Origin: Molanna angustata
Taxonomy: Eukaryota > Arthropoda > Insecta > Trichoptera > Molannidae
Direction of reading: 5' to 3'
Assembly (NCBI GenBank): GCA_963576475.1
Contig: OY754990.1
Coordinates: forward strand, 5,485,756-5,549,755
Length of the DNA: 64,000 bases
The position numbers were made by a program, and so were the translations under genes. The notes under the pieces were generated by a model. That model did not search any database. It was given only the letters and a program-made list of their open reading frames with translations, and was not told the DNA's origin. Positions 22,712 to 34,579 of the stretch are shown here, piece by piece. Each line of letters begins with the position of its first letter. The stretch's first letter is position 1.

Positions 22712-23899
22712 CTAGTTTAAATTATTCGAAACAGTCTGATTGGCCGAGTTCTTGGCTATCAGGTCATTGGACAAACTATAAACAATAGGTTCAGCCCCAT
22801 TTAGCTCCTGCCTTTCCATGGCTGTTTCATGTGTCTCACATTGAATAATAATGTTCGTTACATTTTCTACAGTACATGTTGTGCATCTTAAACTAAATAA
22901 TATTTTATCTAATAATGATGTAGTTCTGTCATTTAATTCTATCATTTTTCCATGTTTAAGGTTTATAGTTGCGTCAAATAGTTTGCTGTTGGTTCTGTAG
23001 ATTTTTTCATTCATCCTCTCGTTTCCCACATATTGGATAGTAGATATATATAGTTTTATTTTTTTTTCTTTCGTCCTTTTAATGAGGTTTTCTGTTGCCA
23101 TAATTCTCTTATCAAATCGATCCTTGCTTCCTCCTCCGATCAGCAAGATAGCGTCTCCTTCTTTTCCAAGCATAATAGTCTCATTTAAATCATTCAAGAG
23201 GTGGTCAAATTTTGCATATGGTTTACTGACACAGGAGACATCATATTCAATATTGTTGAATAATTTCACTCCTAACCCCTTGCTGTATTCGTCTCCTATT
23301 ATGAATAGTTGTGGCTTATTCGAGTCGGTTTGTTTTCTTTTAGCATTGTACATTTTGGTAGTTTTAGTGGCTGTTAAATTTTCATTGCTTATACTTGTGT
23401 ATGATTTTTCAGCATCTCTCTCCAGCAGTACCTTATTATGTTTTTTTACTTCATTCAATTTCAATAATATTTCATTTGTATTTTTATTGAAGTTCTCTAC
23501 CTCCCTTTTTCTGTCTTCCGTAATTCTTTCTAACTCCAATTTCAATTCTTCTAATTTTAGATCTTTACTGGTCATGGTGTTTTTTAGTTCTTTATTAATT
23601 TTTTTGTAATTTTGCAAGTCGATATCCTGTTTTTGTAGAATATCAATTCTCTTTTTTAGTATTGATACCTCCCTATTTTTAAGCTTCAATTCTTGTTTGC
23701 ACTTCTCAAGATCTTTTACAACCTTCGCCTTTTCTTCGTCAATTTTTTTATCTTTTTTATCCTTTCCCCTTGTTACTTCGTTCAAAGTTGTATTTTTTAT
23801 ATAGGTTTCATCCAGAATACCTTCTTCCATTGAGTTATCAATCATTGTGATGTAACTGATATTTTTATTCTTTTCACTTCTCGTTATAATTTTTGACAT
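22712..23899 (-). CDS. LINE ORF1: coiled coil plus SGNH-esterase-like domain, 395 aa
   Basis: Probable RNA-binding or chaperone partner of ORF2. Residues about 50-165 are rich in Lys, Glu and Leu with heptad-like spacing, consistent with a long coiled coil for multimerisation. From about 195 the protein reads QLFIIGDEYSKGLG, then LLIGGGSKD near 255. This resembles the block I GDS and block III GxND of the SGNH-hydrolase domain known in ORF1 of some CR1 elements. Here the expected nucleophilic Ser is Glu (GDE), Asn of GND is Lys (SKD), and no clear C-terminal DxxH is seen, so catalysis is doubtful. No CCHC zinc knuckle or RRM is evident. The start is the first Met of the frame and is followed by an uninterrupted ORF. 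Confidence 0.85.
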   Translation of the reverse strand: MSKIITRSEKNKNISYITMIDNSMEEGILDETYIKNTTLNEVTRGKDKKDKKIDEEKAKVVKDLEKCKQELKLKNREVSILKKRIDILQKQDIDLQNYKKINKELKNTMTSKDLKLEELKLELERITEDRKREVENFNKNTNEILLKLNEVKKHNKVLLERDAEKSYTSISNENLTATKTTKMYNAKRKQTDSNKPQLFIIGDEYSKGLGVKLFNNIEYDVSCVSKPYAKFDHLLNDLNETIMLGKEGDAILLIGGGSKDRFDKRIMATENLIKRTKEKKIKLYISTIQYVGNERMNEKIYRTNSKLFDATINLKHGKMIELNDRTTSLLDKILFSLRCTTCTVENVTNIIIQCETHETAMERQELNGAEPIVYSLSNDLIAKNSANQTVSNNLN

Positions 23900-23953
23900 A
23901 TTGAGTTATTAGTATAAAGTTTTTTTTTTATAAATAAATAAATATAACAACTA

Positions 23954-23997
<44 letters not shown>

Positions 23998-24535
23998 CTT
24001 GGTTCGAGATTTGAACACTGGTCCACCCGCTCCGGTAAACGAGAATAATACCACTCGATTAAAACTGCTTAACGAGTTATTACCAAAAATGCACGTATAC
24101 TAATTATTTTATTAATGTTCTAATGATAAAATCAAATAATGTTACCGTTGCTTGAATTTTTTGACAATATGTGTTAAAATAATAAAATCAATATTTAAAT
24201 ATGTTTTTTCCACTAAAGTCACTACACTTCACTCATAGATAATGTTTTGCATGCATAAAACTTCCGTTAATTAGTACAACAACGACACTAAAATAAAACT
24301 ATTTATGTTGCAGTACAAAATGACAACAAAACACAATTTAAAAAACAAAGTCAAAATTCCAACAAGAACACAATCATAATCGACAGATAATATATATCAA
24401 AGTTAAATTTGGTCTTGCGAATCACGTTAAATAAACAACTGTTCGATAAGAAGTAATTTTAATAACTTATAATGATTATTATTAAGAGTTAAGAAACAAC
24501 ACCAACTGTCAAACGTCAAACTTCAAAACAATTAT
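23900..24535 (-). promoter_or_regulatory. LINE 5' UTR with A37/T37 tract and tRNA-like segment
   Basis: On the minus strand a tRNA-like segment (about 24066-23998) with TAATCGAGTGG (box A-like) and GTTCAAATCTC (box B) is followed directly by 37 T residues (23995-23959), then 60 bp before ORF1. Jockey-type LINEs normally use internal Pol II promoters in the 5' UTR. The box A/B pair plus T run would be a Pol III unit with terminator if real, but cloverleaf pairing is poor. Confidence 0.45.
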
Positions 24536-27500
24536 TAGTATATTAAGATACATTAGGAATGGTTACATATTATGGTGAGATATTTATTTATTTAGAGGAC
24601 AACATACAGCATATAATAAATTATATAAAATAAAGATGATTTGATTAATAATAAAGCCAATTACAGGTTGTCGCTGAAGTTATTGTAGTATATTAAGATA
24701 CATTAGGAATGGTTACATATTATGGTGAGATATTTATTTATTTAGAGGACAACATACAGCATATAATAAATTATATAAAATAAAGATGATTTGATTAATA
24801 ATAAAGCCAATTACAGGTTGTCGCTGAAGTTATTGTAGTATATTAAGATACATTAGGAATGGTTACATATTATGGTGAGATATTTATTTATTTAGAGGAC
24901 AACATACAGCATATAATAAATTATATAACATAAAGATGATTTGATTAATAATAAAGCCAATTACAGGTTGTCGCTGAAGTTATTGTAGTATATTAAGATA
25001 CATTAGGAATGGTTACATATTATGGTGAGATATTTATTTATTTAGAGGACAACATACAGCATATAATAAATTATATAAAATAAAGATGATTTGATTAATA
25101 ATAAAGCCAATTACAGGTTGTCGCTAAAGTTATTGTAGTATATTAAGATACATTAGGAATGGTTACATATTATGGTGAGATATTTATTTATTTAGAGGAC
25201 AACATACAGCATATAATAAATTATATAAAATAAAGATGATTTGATTAATAATAAAGCCAATTACAGGTTGTCGCTGAAGTTATTGTAGTATATTAAGATA
25301 CATTAGGAATGGTTACATATTATGGTGAGATATTTATTTATTTAGAGGACAACATACAGCATATAATAAATTATATAACATAAAGATGATTTGATTAATA
25401 ATAAAGCCAATTACAGGTTGTCGCTGAAGTTATTGTAGTATATTAAGATACATTAGGAATGGTTACATATTATGGTGAGATATTTATTTATTTAGAGGAC
25501 AACATACAGCATATAATAAATTATATAACATAAAGATGATTTGATTAATAATAAAGCCAATTACAGGTTGTCGCTGAAGTTATTGTAGTATATTAAGATA
25601 CATTAGGAATGGTTACATATTATGGTGAGATATTTATTTATTTAGAGGACAACATACAGCATATAATAAATTATATAACATAAAGATGATTTGATTAATA
25701 ATAAAGCCAATTACAGGTTGTCGCTGAAGTTATTGTAGTATATTAAGATACATTAGGAATGGTTACATATTATGGTGAGATATTTATTTATTTAGAGGAC
25801 AACATACAGCATATAATAAATTATATAAAATAAAGATGATTTGATTAATAATAAAGCCAATTACAGGTTGTCGCTAAAGTTATTGTAGTATATTAAGATA
25901 CATTAGGAATGGTTACATATTATGGTGAGATATTTATTTATTTAGAGGACAACATACAGCATATAAGAAATTATATAAAATAAAGATGATTTGATTAATA
26001 ATAAAGCCAATTACAGGTTGTCGCTGAAGTTATTGTAGTATATTAAGATACATTAGGAATGGTTACATATTATGGTGAGATATTTATTTATTTAGAGGAC
26101 AACATACAGCATATAATAAATTATATAAAATAAAGATGATTTGATTAATAATAAAGCCAATTACAGGTTGTCGCTGAAGTTATTGTAGTATATTAAGATA
26201 CATTAGGAATGGTTACATATTATGGTGAGATATTTATTTATTTAGAGGACAACATACAGCATATAATAAATTATATAAAATAAAGATGATTTAATTAATA
26301 ATAAAGCCAATTACAGGTTGTCGCTGAAGTTATTGTAGTATATTAAGATACATTAGGAATGGTTACATATTATGGTGAGATATTTATTTATTTAGAGGAC
26401 AACATACAGCATATAATAAATTATATAAAATAAAGATGATTTGATTAATAATAAAGCCAATTACAGGTTGTCGCTGAAGTTATTGTAGTATATTAAGATA
26501 CATTAGGAATGGTTACATATTATGGTGAGATATTTATTTATTTAGAGGACAACATACAGCATAGGTATAATAAATTATATAAAATAAAGATGATTTGATT
26601 AATAATAAAGCCAATTACAGGTTGTCGCCAAAGTTATTGTAGTATATTAAGATACATTAGGAATGGTTACATATTATGGTGAGATATTTATTTATTTAGA
26701 GGACAACATACAGCATATAATAAATTATATAAAATAAAGATGATTTGATTAATAATAAAGCCAATTACAGGTTGTCGCTGAAGTTATTGTAGTATATTAA
26801 GATACATTAGGAATGGTTACATATTATGGTGAGATATTTATTTATTTAGAGGACAACATACAGCATATAATAAATTATATAAAATAAAGATGATTTGATT
26901 AATAATAAAGCTAATTACAGGTTGTCGCTGAAGTTATTGTAGTATATTAAGATACATTAGGAATGGTTACATATTATGGTGAGATATTTATTTATTTAGA
27001 GGACAACATACAGCATATAATAAATTATATAAAATAAAGATGATTTAATTAATAATAAAGCCAATTACAGGTTGTCGCTGAAGTTATTGTAGTATATTAA
27101 GATACATTAGGAATGGTTACATATTATGGTGAGATATTTATTTATTTAGAGGACAACATACAGCATATAATAAATTATATAAAATAAAGATGATTTGATT
27201 AATAATAAAGCCAATTACAGGTTGTCGCTGAAGTTATTGTAGTATATTAAGATACATTAGGAATGGTTACATATTATGGTGAGATATTTATTTATTTAGA
27301 GGACAACATACAGCATATAATAAATTATATAAAATAAAGATGATTTGATTAATAATAAAGCCAATTACAGGTTGTCGCTGAAGTTATTGTAGTATATTAA
27401 GATACATTAGGAATGGTTACATATTATGGTGAGATATTTATTTATTTAGAGGACAACATACAGCATATAATAAATTATATAAAATAAAGATGATTTAATT

Positions 27501-28492
27501 AATAATAAAGCCAATTACAGGTTGTCGCTGAAGTTATTGTAGTATATTAAGATACATTAGGAATGGTTACATATTATGGTGAGATATTTATTTATTTAGA
27601 GGACAACATACAGCATATAATAAATTATATAAAATAAAGATGATTTGATTAATAATAAAGCCAATTACAGGTTGTCGCTGAAGTTATTGTAGTATATTAA
27701 GATACATTAGGAATGGTTACATATTATGGTGAGATATTTATTTATTTAGAGGACAACATACAGCATATAATAAATTATATAAAATAAAGATGATTTGATT
27801 AATAATAAAGCCAATTACAGGTTGTCGCTAAAGTTATTGTAGTATATTAAGATACATTAGGAATGGTTACATATTATGGTGAGATATTTATTTATTTAGA
27901 GGACAACAAACAGCATATAATAAATTATATAAAATAAAGATGATTTGATTAATAATAAAGCCAATTACAGGTTGTCGCTGAAGTTATTGTAGTATATTAA
28001 GATACATTAGGAATGGTTACATATTATGGTGAGATATTTATTTATTTAGAGGACAACATACAGCATAGGTATAATAAATTATATAAAATAAAGATGATTT
28101 GATTAATAATAAAGCCAATTACAGGTTGTCGCTAAAGTTATTGTAGTATATTAAGATACATTAGGAATGGTTACATATTATGGTGAGATATTTATTTATT
28201 TAGAGGACAACATACAGCATATAATAAATTATATAAAATAAAGATGATTTGATTAATAATAAAGCCAATTACAGGTTGTCGCTGAAGTTATTGTAGTATA
28301 TTAAGATACATTAGGAATGGTTACATATTATGGTGAGATATTTATTTATTTAGAGGACAACATACAGCATATAATAAATTATATAAAATAAAGATGATTT
28401 GATTAATAATAAAGCCAATTACAGGTTGTCGCTGAAGTTATTGTAGTATATTAAGATACATTAGGAATGGTTACATATTATGGTGAGATATT
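24536..28492. repeat. 150-bp satellite, right block (~26 monomers)
   Basis: Same monomer and phase as the block at 18.0-19.2 kb, with very high identity between monomers. Variant markers recur. A 4-bp insertion (CATAGGTATAATAA) occurs at 26560 and 28064 (1,504 bp apart, ten monomers), and also at 18551 in the left block. ATAACATAAAG variants cluster at 24.9-25.7 kb. This indicates multi-monomer duplications. The last monomer breaks off in GGTGAGATATTGTATG. Confidence 0.98.
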
Positions 28493-28687
28493 GTATGAAT
28501 AATGTGGAAAATTGTATATATAAATGTGTCAGTATTGAGTTTGATTATGAGGATGAAATTTTAAGATTGATATTTTTTTTACATGAGGGGGCGCTAAGTA
28601 AGAATATGTCGATCTATTGAAAATACTCGTATATTTAAACATATATCCATAGGTTAACAAAATATACACTTATCGAGACATATTAAA
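28493..28687. other. Spacer, no gene seen
   Basis: Short AT-rich junction after the satellite. Confidence 0.5.
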
Positions 28688-28722
28688 TCATTAGAGTTAC
28701 TGAAATACAGTAACTCTAATGA
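28688..28722. repeat. Perfect 15-bp-stem hairpin
   Basis: TCATTAGAGTTACTG is exactly inverted at 28708-28722 across loop AAATA. It lies at the 5' edge of the degenerate LINE fragment. Confidence 0.9.
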
Positions 28723-28729
28723 ATATGAA

Positions 28730-29620
28730 TTACTGTATTTCAATAATCAATGTATTCCTTACACCAAGGTCGTGAATGACCTTGGGGTCTACATTGATAA
28801 TAACTTATCTTAGCATGAACAGATATCACATGTCAGTAAATCCACTTACTTTGCCATACACTCACTTAATAATCTCAAGAATTTCCTTCAACTTCATTGT
28901 AAAATAACTTTAGCTCAATCACTTCTACTACCGCTGATGTTAGCTACTTGGATGCAAACGAGGAAAATCTCAACAAACTTGAACGCCTTCAAAATGTTTG
29001 CATCCATTTTATCTTTGGACTAAAAAAATCGATCATATTTCTCATTACCGTAATCTTCTTCATTGGCCCAAGATACGACAGCGACGTAATATACATATCT
29101 TGTCATTACTATACAATGTCCTTTTTAATCCAAATTAACCTCAGTATCTCAAAGATAAATTCACTTATCTTTCAAGCCACGGGCGTCCACTTCGATCTGC
29201 TGAACGTGCTTTTCTATCTATCCCTATTCATAGTTCTGAATTAGAAGTACATTCAGCTAGACTATGGAATAGCCTAAGTCCTGATATTACGTCGTCTATC
29301 TCACTAAAAATCTTCAAGAAAAGACTAAAGCAAAAATATTTATCTGACAACACCTGATTACATCTTCCTCTCCTCTTCCTTTGCTTATTCTTTAGTTTTC
29401 CTATCATTACTATGAATTGTTCTTATATGCTATCTTCTTTGTTTTTTTTTTTACTTTTCATTGCTATCTTTCTTTATTTTGTAATTTGATTAACTTATTG
29501 CCATAGTACACATTGTTTTGTATATTTAACATTTACTCTGGTTGGTTGGAAAAATTGCCATTAGGCAATGAGCCCGCCAGTGTACTAATTATATGTATAG
29601 GAAGATTTAAATAAATAAAT
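28730..29620 (+). pseudogene. Jockey-like LINE ORF2 C-terminal half (family J), decayed
   Basis: The conceptual frame reads VVNDLGVYIDNNLS, the conserved DLGVxxD motif after the reverse transcriptase. A CLTRLWN-type region follows near 29265 (in nucleotides GCTAGACTATGGAATAGCC), then TCTGACAACACCTGA. Several stops and frameshifts break it. The 3' UTR holds GGTTGGTTGG, the ATTGCCATTAGGCAAT hairpin and an AAATAAATAAAT tail at 29605-29620. This is the longest family-J copy in the window. Confidence 0.75.
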
Positions 29621-30042
29621 ATATCCCCTTGGGTTAGTGAGGAGCAAATAATGTAATAAAGCCATTTTTTTAATCAAATTTGCCTCTACGAAATAATGTG
29701 GTTAGGTACCTAAATATCACAATTATTTACAATAATGTTTGGAATATTGTGTACCATTTACAGCACAAGATAACAATCGTCAAATATTACAATTTGAAAT
29801 TTCCGGGAAATTCCACGGTTTGAGTAAAGTAATATACATTAATTTCTCGTTGGAGTTATCACAATTAGGGGTGTTGTTTTGACATTTATTCGATGCATGC
29901 TAATTAGCATGTAAATCAACCCCCGTCGACTTTATAATGTCGAATCCGCCCTTGAGCGCCACGTTTCTGATATATTCATAAATAAATCGTATTAATACGG
30001 TGAGCCTACACCCACATTCAAAGTAGTAGCGAAAAAAAACAA
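29621..30042. other. AT-rich spacer, no gene seen
   Basis: A short CCCTTGGGTTAGTGAGGAGC string near 29626 has a relative near 31370. Nothing else recognised. Confidence 0.45.
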
Positions 30043-30735
30043 TTAAGAGGGTGACTGCCGCCAACGTACCTATTTTTTCAATTTGAATTTGCATCATTAC
30101 TACAAAACGAATCATTTTGAAAAAAATAAGCTAGTTAGTTTGGATATTAATAAAGAGAAATATACCTTAACATTGTTATTATGTTCTGTATATATTCTTG
30201 TAGGAAAATAATAAGCATACCCCGATTTTTGACATTTATCTTAAATTTCTAAAAAAACTATAAGATGAAGAGCATTATATTTTTTTATAAATTAAAGAAG
30301 ATCAAAATATCTGGAAAAATACGATGTTACTTTGAATTAATGCATCAGGTTAAGTTTATAAATTAAAAAAAACTTTCGCAATGTCGCTGAATAGAAAATA
30401 AATGTTTTTTAGGTTTATTTACTAAACCTGAAGCATTAATGCAACGTCACATAATATTTTTCTGAATATTTTTGTCTTCTTTAATTTAAACAAAAAAAAT
30501 TTGAACTACGCCTTATATTTTATTAAAAATATAAGATAAACGTTGAAAATCGGGGTATGCCATTATTTTTTCTACAAGAATTTATACAGAACATTATCAA
30601 AAACTAAAGATACATTTTTCTTTATTAATACCCAAACTATCTAAATTATTTTTTTCAAAACGATTTGATAAGAAATAATGATGGTATATCAAAGTGAAAA
30701 ATAGGTACGTTGGCAGCAGTCCCCCCCCTTTAAAT
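30043..30735. mobile_element. Palindromic (foldback) element P, ~690 bp
   Basis: Arms of about 320 bp (30043-30360 and 30410-30735) are imperfect inverted copies around a ~50-bp centre. The outer ends read GCCAACGTACCTATTTTTTC and its complement near 30700. Inner landmarks AAGCATACCCCGATTTTTG and AAAATCGGGGTATGCC mirror each other. A half copy lies at 15.5-15.9 kb. There is no ORF, so this is a non-autonomous foldback-type element; class unknown. Confidence 0.85.
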
Positions 30736-31439
30736 TAGTCCTATAGCTAACAAATTGGAAATAGTGAAATATAAAACTTAAAAAAATACGTAAAATCACA
30801 AATCAATCTAGTTATACATATTACATAATCCAGATGAAATTATAATAAACGAGTGGGTTGTGGCCAACGCTAAACTCATCACTAACAAGTCATTCTATAA
30901 AGTATTCAAATTTTGTATGAAAAACATTTTCATGAAATGAGTTTGTTAAATTATTTTTTATTTAAATATTTTATTATGAAACTTGATAACTCTTCAATGC
31001 CATTTTATGAAAGTGATGTGCCTTTTTACGAATTTGAAAACAAAAATTTCAATTTAAGTTTCCTGAGCTTGGGGTCACTTTGAAATATTTGACAGTTAAA
31101 AAAATTGAGAAGCACTATTCATATATTGTTCAAAATCTAATGGGATCTAATCGAGTATTAGATATACATATTTGCAAAATTTGAATAGAATCGAATGAGT
31201 ACTTTAGTCTATAATCGATAATGTAAAAAATGAACACGCCGTACATAGCACACACACACAGATACATTGTGATGAAACTTTCAGAATACAATCTCAGCAT
31301 GATACTAGTTGATAATCTGCAATAAAAAAAATACCCTTAAAAATTGCGAAATCATAACTCCCCACTATATCACCTTGTGTTAGTAAGGAGTAAAAATAGT
31401 CGATTCAAAGTAAACAGGCATAATATTAAGTAAGGCAAT
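30736..31439. other. AT-rich spacer with 'ggccaacgctaaa' motif
   Basis: GGGTTGTGGCCAACGCTAAA at about 30853 is the complement of the motif iterated at 7 kb. No gene is seen. Confidence 0.45.
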
Positions 31440-31600
31440 ATTGAACGGATGAAGGACAATCTGGATACGATTTGCGGAAAAGATGAGTTTTTAATTTCTA
31501 CTTGAATTTATTGATATTTTCGGCACATCTTATATCCATTGGAAGATTGTTCCATGACTTTGGCCCAGAAACGCCAAAAGATCGATTTAGGTACTTTGGC
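31440..31600 (-). pseudogene. L2/CR1-like LINE ORF2 C-terminal remnant
   Basis: The minus strand reads NRSFGVSGPKSWNNLPMDIR then a stop-interrupted FK.KLKTHLFRKSYPDC. The GPxxWNxLP and LKTHLF patterns are characteristic of the C-terminal end of L2/CR1-like ORF2. Only the last ~55 codons remain, with one in-frame stop. Confidence 0.7.
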
Positions 31601-32454
31601 TTACTTGTGAGATTGGTTTGTACTAGTTTTTTTTTATTTGATTGGGTCATTGATCTTATTGTACTTTGTTTATTGTTAGGTGAAAATCGAACATAAAGTT
31701 CCGATATATATTATATTTCGGGGCCAAGCTATTGAGTGCTTTAAAGTATATGCTAGCTTACATTGAGATCACCAGGATCTTCTTCCTTGAGCTGATACGT
31801 TTCGTCTCTATTGAGATAATTAAAAATCTGTTAAAAAATAAAATCATGAATATTTTCCATACAAAATTCGAATACTCTGTCGAGTGACTTGGTAGTGAGG
31901 AGTATGGCGTTGGCCACAACCCACTCTTTGGCTCACGTAAACGGCGTAGAGTCGTACAAATAAATAAATTAAATGTTATTGTTGCCTGTTTTGATTGCAT
32001 TTCAAGAATAAAATATTTAAACGTTTTTGAGTACTTTTACCATTCACCGTAATATTTTCACAGTATTTAGTATGGCGTGTGGTGCTCGACCATTGAGTTA
32101 CATTATACGTAGCTACCTACCTTAAAACTGAGGTATTATTCTGATATTTAGGACCGAATCGGACTGATTTATAGCTCGCGGCGTAGCGTGTGGTGGTGGT
32201 AGTGTGGGGATGGAGTGCCAGATATGGGACATCGGTGCTCTCACATTTCCACAAAAAAAAGACATTTTTAAAATATATTAAATTGCTCGCTTACCGACGG
32301 ACGTGTCTGTTAATGGGATAATGATTGGAACAGATTTGCTTCCAATTTTGGAACGCTCATTTGGATTTACGCTGAAAACTGTCGATTTTGGAAACACATT
32401 AATTTGTATTCATGCATTGTGGTTTTGGTAATTTAAATTACTTGTATGCGGGAA
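31601..32454. other. Spacer, no gene seen
   Basis: Includes another GCGTTGGCCACAACCCACTC motif near 31900 and a G-rich stretch near 32170-32240 (GTGTGGTGGTGGTAGTGTGG). No coding signal. Confidence 0.45.
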
Positions 32455-32720
32455 TCAGTTGTTTATACCGTCATGGCATCCCTTTCTGGGGCGGCCCCTG
32501 CTATTCACTCCATCTCTTACACCCATGTATATTTTTTTGGTCAGTCGTTCATCGTTCATTCTTTCAATATGTCCAAACCACCTTAAGGAATTCACTTTGA
32601 TTTTACTTATAATACTCTTCTTTATCTTGCATTCTCTCCTTGTGTCATCATTTTTCATTCTATCATATATCTTTCTATTAAACATACACTCAAAAAATGT
32701 AGTTGTTAAAAATAAATAAT
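32455..32720 (-). pseudogene. RTE-like LINE C-terminal fragment
   Basis: The minus-strand frame of 76 residues reads KVNSLRWFGHIERMNDERLT, then KKIYMG and RGRPRKG. This is the same WFGHxxRM...RGRPRKG pattern as the 61.0-kb copy. It is truncated at both ends. Confidence 0.75.
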
Positions 32721-32729
32721 TTACTGCTT

Positions 32730-33560
32730 ATAATAACCAAGCAACTTCATAGCACTCTTTACAGGGTGAATTGCCTTAAACAAAAAAAAAAAAAACCAAG
32801 CAACTTTGTTATTATAGTACCTGCAAAGTTCGTTGCTAAAAATTGCCAAGTAAATAATTTGCTAATTTTAACCCAGTAGCTTTGTTATTATTCATTCTTT
32901 CTTTTGAAAAACGGAAAATACTAATTGGTAATCAAGCTTTAGCATCAAAATAGTATAAACATCTTTACATTACATCTCAAATGTAAATATTAGCAAATCA
33001 ACACACGATATTTGTGAATAATAATGATAATCTTTGACGAATATCTCATCTTAATTCAATCATTTTTCAAAGAAACATGTCTAATTTGACGAGTATTATA
33101 CTTTATTTAATCATTTTTTAATGTGACATATAATATTTGGCGAATTTAATACTTAATTTAATAGTTTTTTAAATATATCGTGTCAAATTTGAGAAATATT
33201 AATATTTTTATCGAATACAAAATGTCCGGGGTATAGGTACCTGTTACTCGGTTAAATTTAAACAAGTACATTGCTATTGGCAACCAACTTCATTTTAACA
33301 GTATTAAATTGTCAGATGCAACAAAGTGCACCAAGTGCAACTTTGCTATTTTTAATCATGTATAGGTTAATAACTACTAATATGACTTTTTACATTGCTA
33401 TTAGTAACCAACTTACATTTTAACAGTATTCAATTGTTAGATAATAGCCAAGTGCAACTTTGTTATTTTTAATCATATATTGGTTAATAACTACCAATAT
33501 GACTTTAACCGAGCCAAAAAGGTACTTTGCTAACGTTAGATTTTTTCAGTGTACTCTTCT
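32730..33560. repeat. Local repeats of a 'caagtgcaactttg' block
   Basis: Two tandem ~120-bp units (about 33272-33394 and 33395-33512) share ATTGCTATT.G.AACCAACTT, AAGTGCAACTTTG and GGTTAATAACTAC strings. Looser relatives (CCAAGCAACTTTGTTATTA) occur from 32740. No gene. Confidence 0.65.
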
Positions 33561-33654
33561 TAGTGAACTCATTTCCACAGCATTAATTCTACTTTCCTGC
33601 GTATTTTGCCATGTCTATGTTTCACTGACATACATCAACGTAGACACTACAATT

Positions 33655-33888
33655 ACATTATTTATTTATTTATTACTTCTCGGACAAATAACAGGTACTA
33701 TTTCAAATATTAATTTAACACGCGCCCAATAACAAGTTGACACATTCTGGAGACTTACGATAGTAATCGTCTCACAGATCCAGACTGAAAACACAATTAA
33801 AAACTGTGTCTCCACCGGGAATCGAACCCGGGATCTTTGGATCAGCAGTCAGATACCCAACCAACTGAGCCATGAAGGCCGACAAGAG
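33655..33888 (-). mobile_element. tRNA-derived SINE (family S2), copy 2
   Basis: Minus-strand head with box A TGGCTCAGTTGG and box B GGTTCGATTCCC; both are closest to consensus in this copy. The body is as in the other S2 copies, and a TAAATAAATAAAT tail lies at the 33655 end. Confidence 0.9.
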
Positions 33889-34004
33889 TAATTATGTACG
33901 GCAATTTAATTTTGGCTTCCTTTGAGATGCTTGAACAGGACATTAAATGTATGTATGTATTATATACCTATTTATTTATTAAATATTAAATGTATGTATG
34001 TATC

Positions 34005-34236
34005 ATATATTTATTTATTTAGAATTCTTCTTAGGCAACTAATTGGTACCAATTATGTCAATATTAATTGAGACACACCTAATAACAAGTTGCCATATTC
34101 TGAAGACTAAGAAATGTATCGTCTTACAGATCCGGACTGAAAAAAAAAAAAAATACCGCGTCTCCGCAGAGAATCGAACCCGGGACTTTTGCTTTAGCAG
34201 TCAGATATTTTTACCAACTGAGTCATGAAGGGTGAA
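34005..34236 (-). mobile_element. tRNA-derived SINE (family S2), copy 3
   Basis: Same head and body, more diverged. It is 120 bp from copy 2 and in the same orientation. An A13 run interrupts the body near 34139-34153. The tail is AAATAAATAAATATATG-like on the minus strand. Confidence 0.85.
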
Positions 34237-34579
34237 GTTCTTCAAAAATATGAATTTTCTTTAATAAAATTTTTTAGTAGCTTGAAAGTCTAACGATTAA
34301 CTGTCCCCAGTTAAATAATTAATCTTAGATTAAGAAATTTATTGTAATTATAGGTTTAAAGGGGCGTTGACCAAACGTTATTGTGGGAGAGGGTAGAGAT
34401 TGTTATAATGTGTACCTATACCTGATGTTAAGAAAATCAATGTTTATAATCGCATGAAAAACCCTATAAATATTATTTTTTTACATGTAATCCTTATTAT
34501 TTAAGGATATTTATTTATTTAATTATTTATTTATTCATTTATTTATTTACACAGTATACGGCATAAGCCATTTACTAAA
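34237..34579. other. Spacer, no gene seen
   Basis: AT-rich, ending in TTTA repeats near 34505-34550. Confidence 0.5.

Larger units (their letters stand above)
19217..24535 (-). mobile_element. Jockey/CR1-type LINE, full-length-looking (5.3 kb)
   Basis: Minus-strand order is 5' UTR, ORF1, ORF2, 3' UTR and a TAAACAATAAACAA-type tail at 19217-19240. Both ORFs are intact. The element sits inside the 150-bp satellite, and the array is interrupted between TTATTGTAGT and ATATTAAG of one monomer. TAGT occurs on both sides (19213-19216 and 24536-24539), a possible short target duplication. Intact frames in a satellite suggest a recent insertion. Confidence 0.9.

Noticed and set aside
23082..23609. 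175-residue plus-strand frame
   Set aside because: Antisense shadow of the Lys/Glu-rich coiled coil of LINE ORF1.
18045..28492. CRISPR-like array
   Set aside because: Whole 150-bp monomers repeat without variable spacers, in eukaryotic DNA; this is a satellite.
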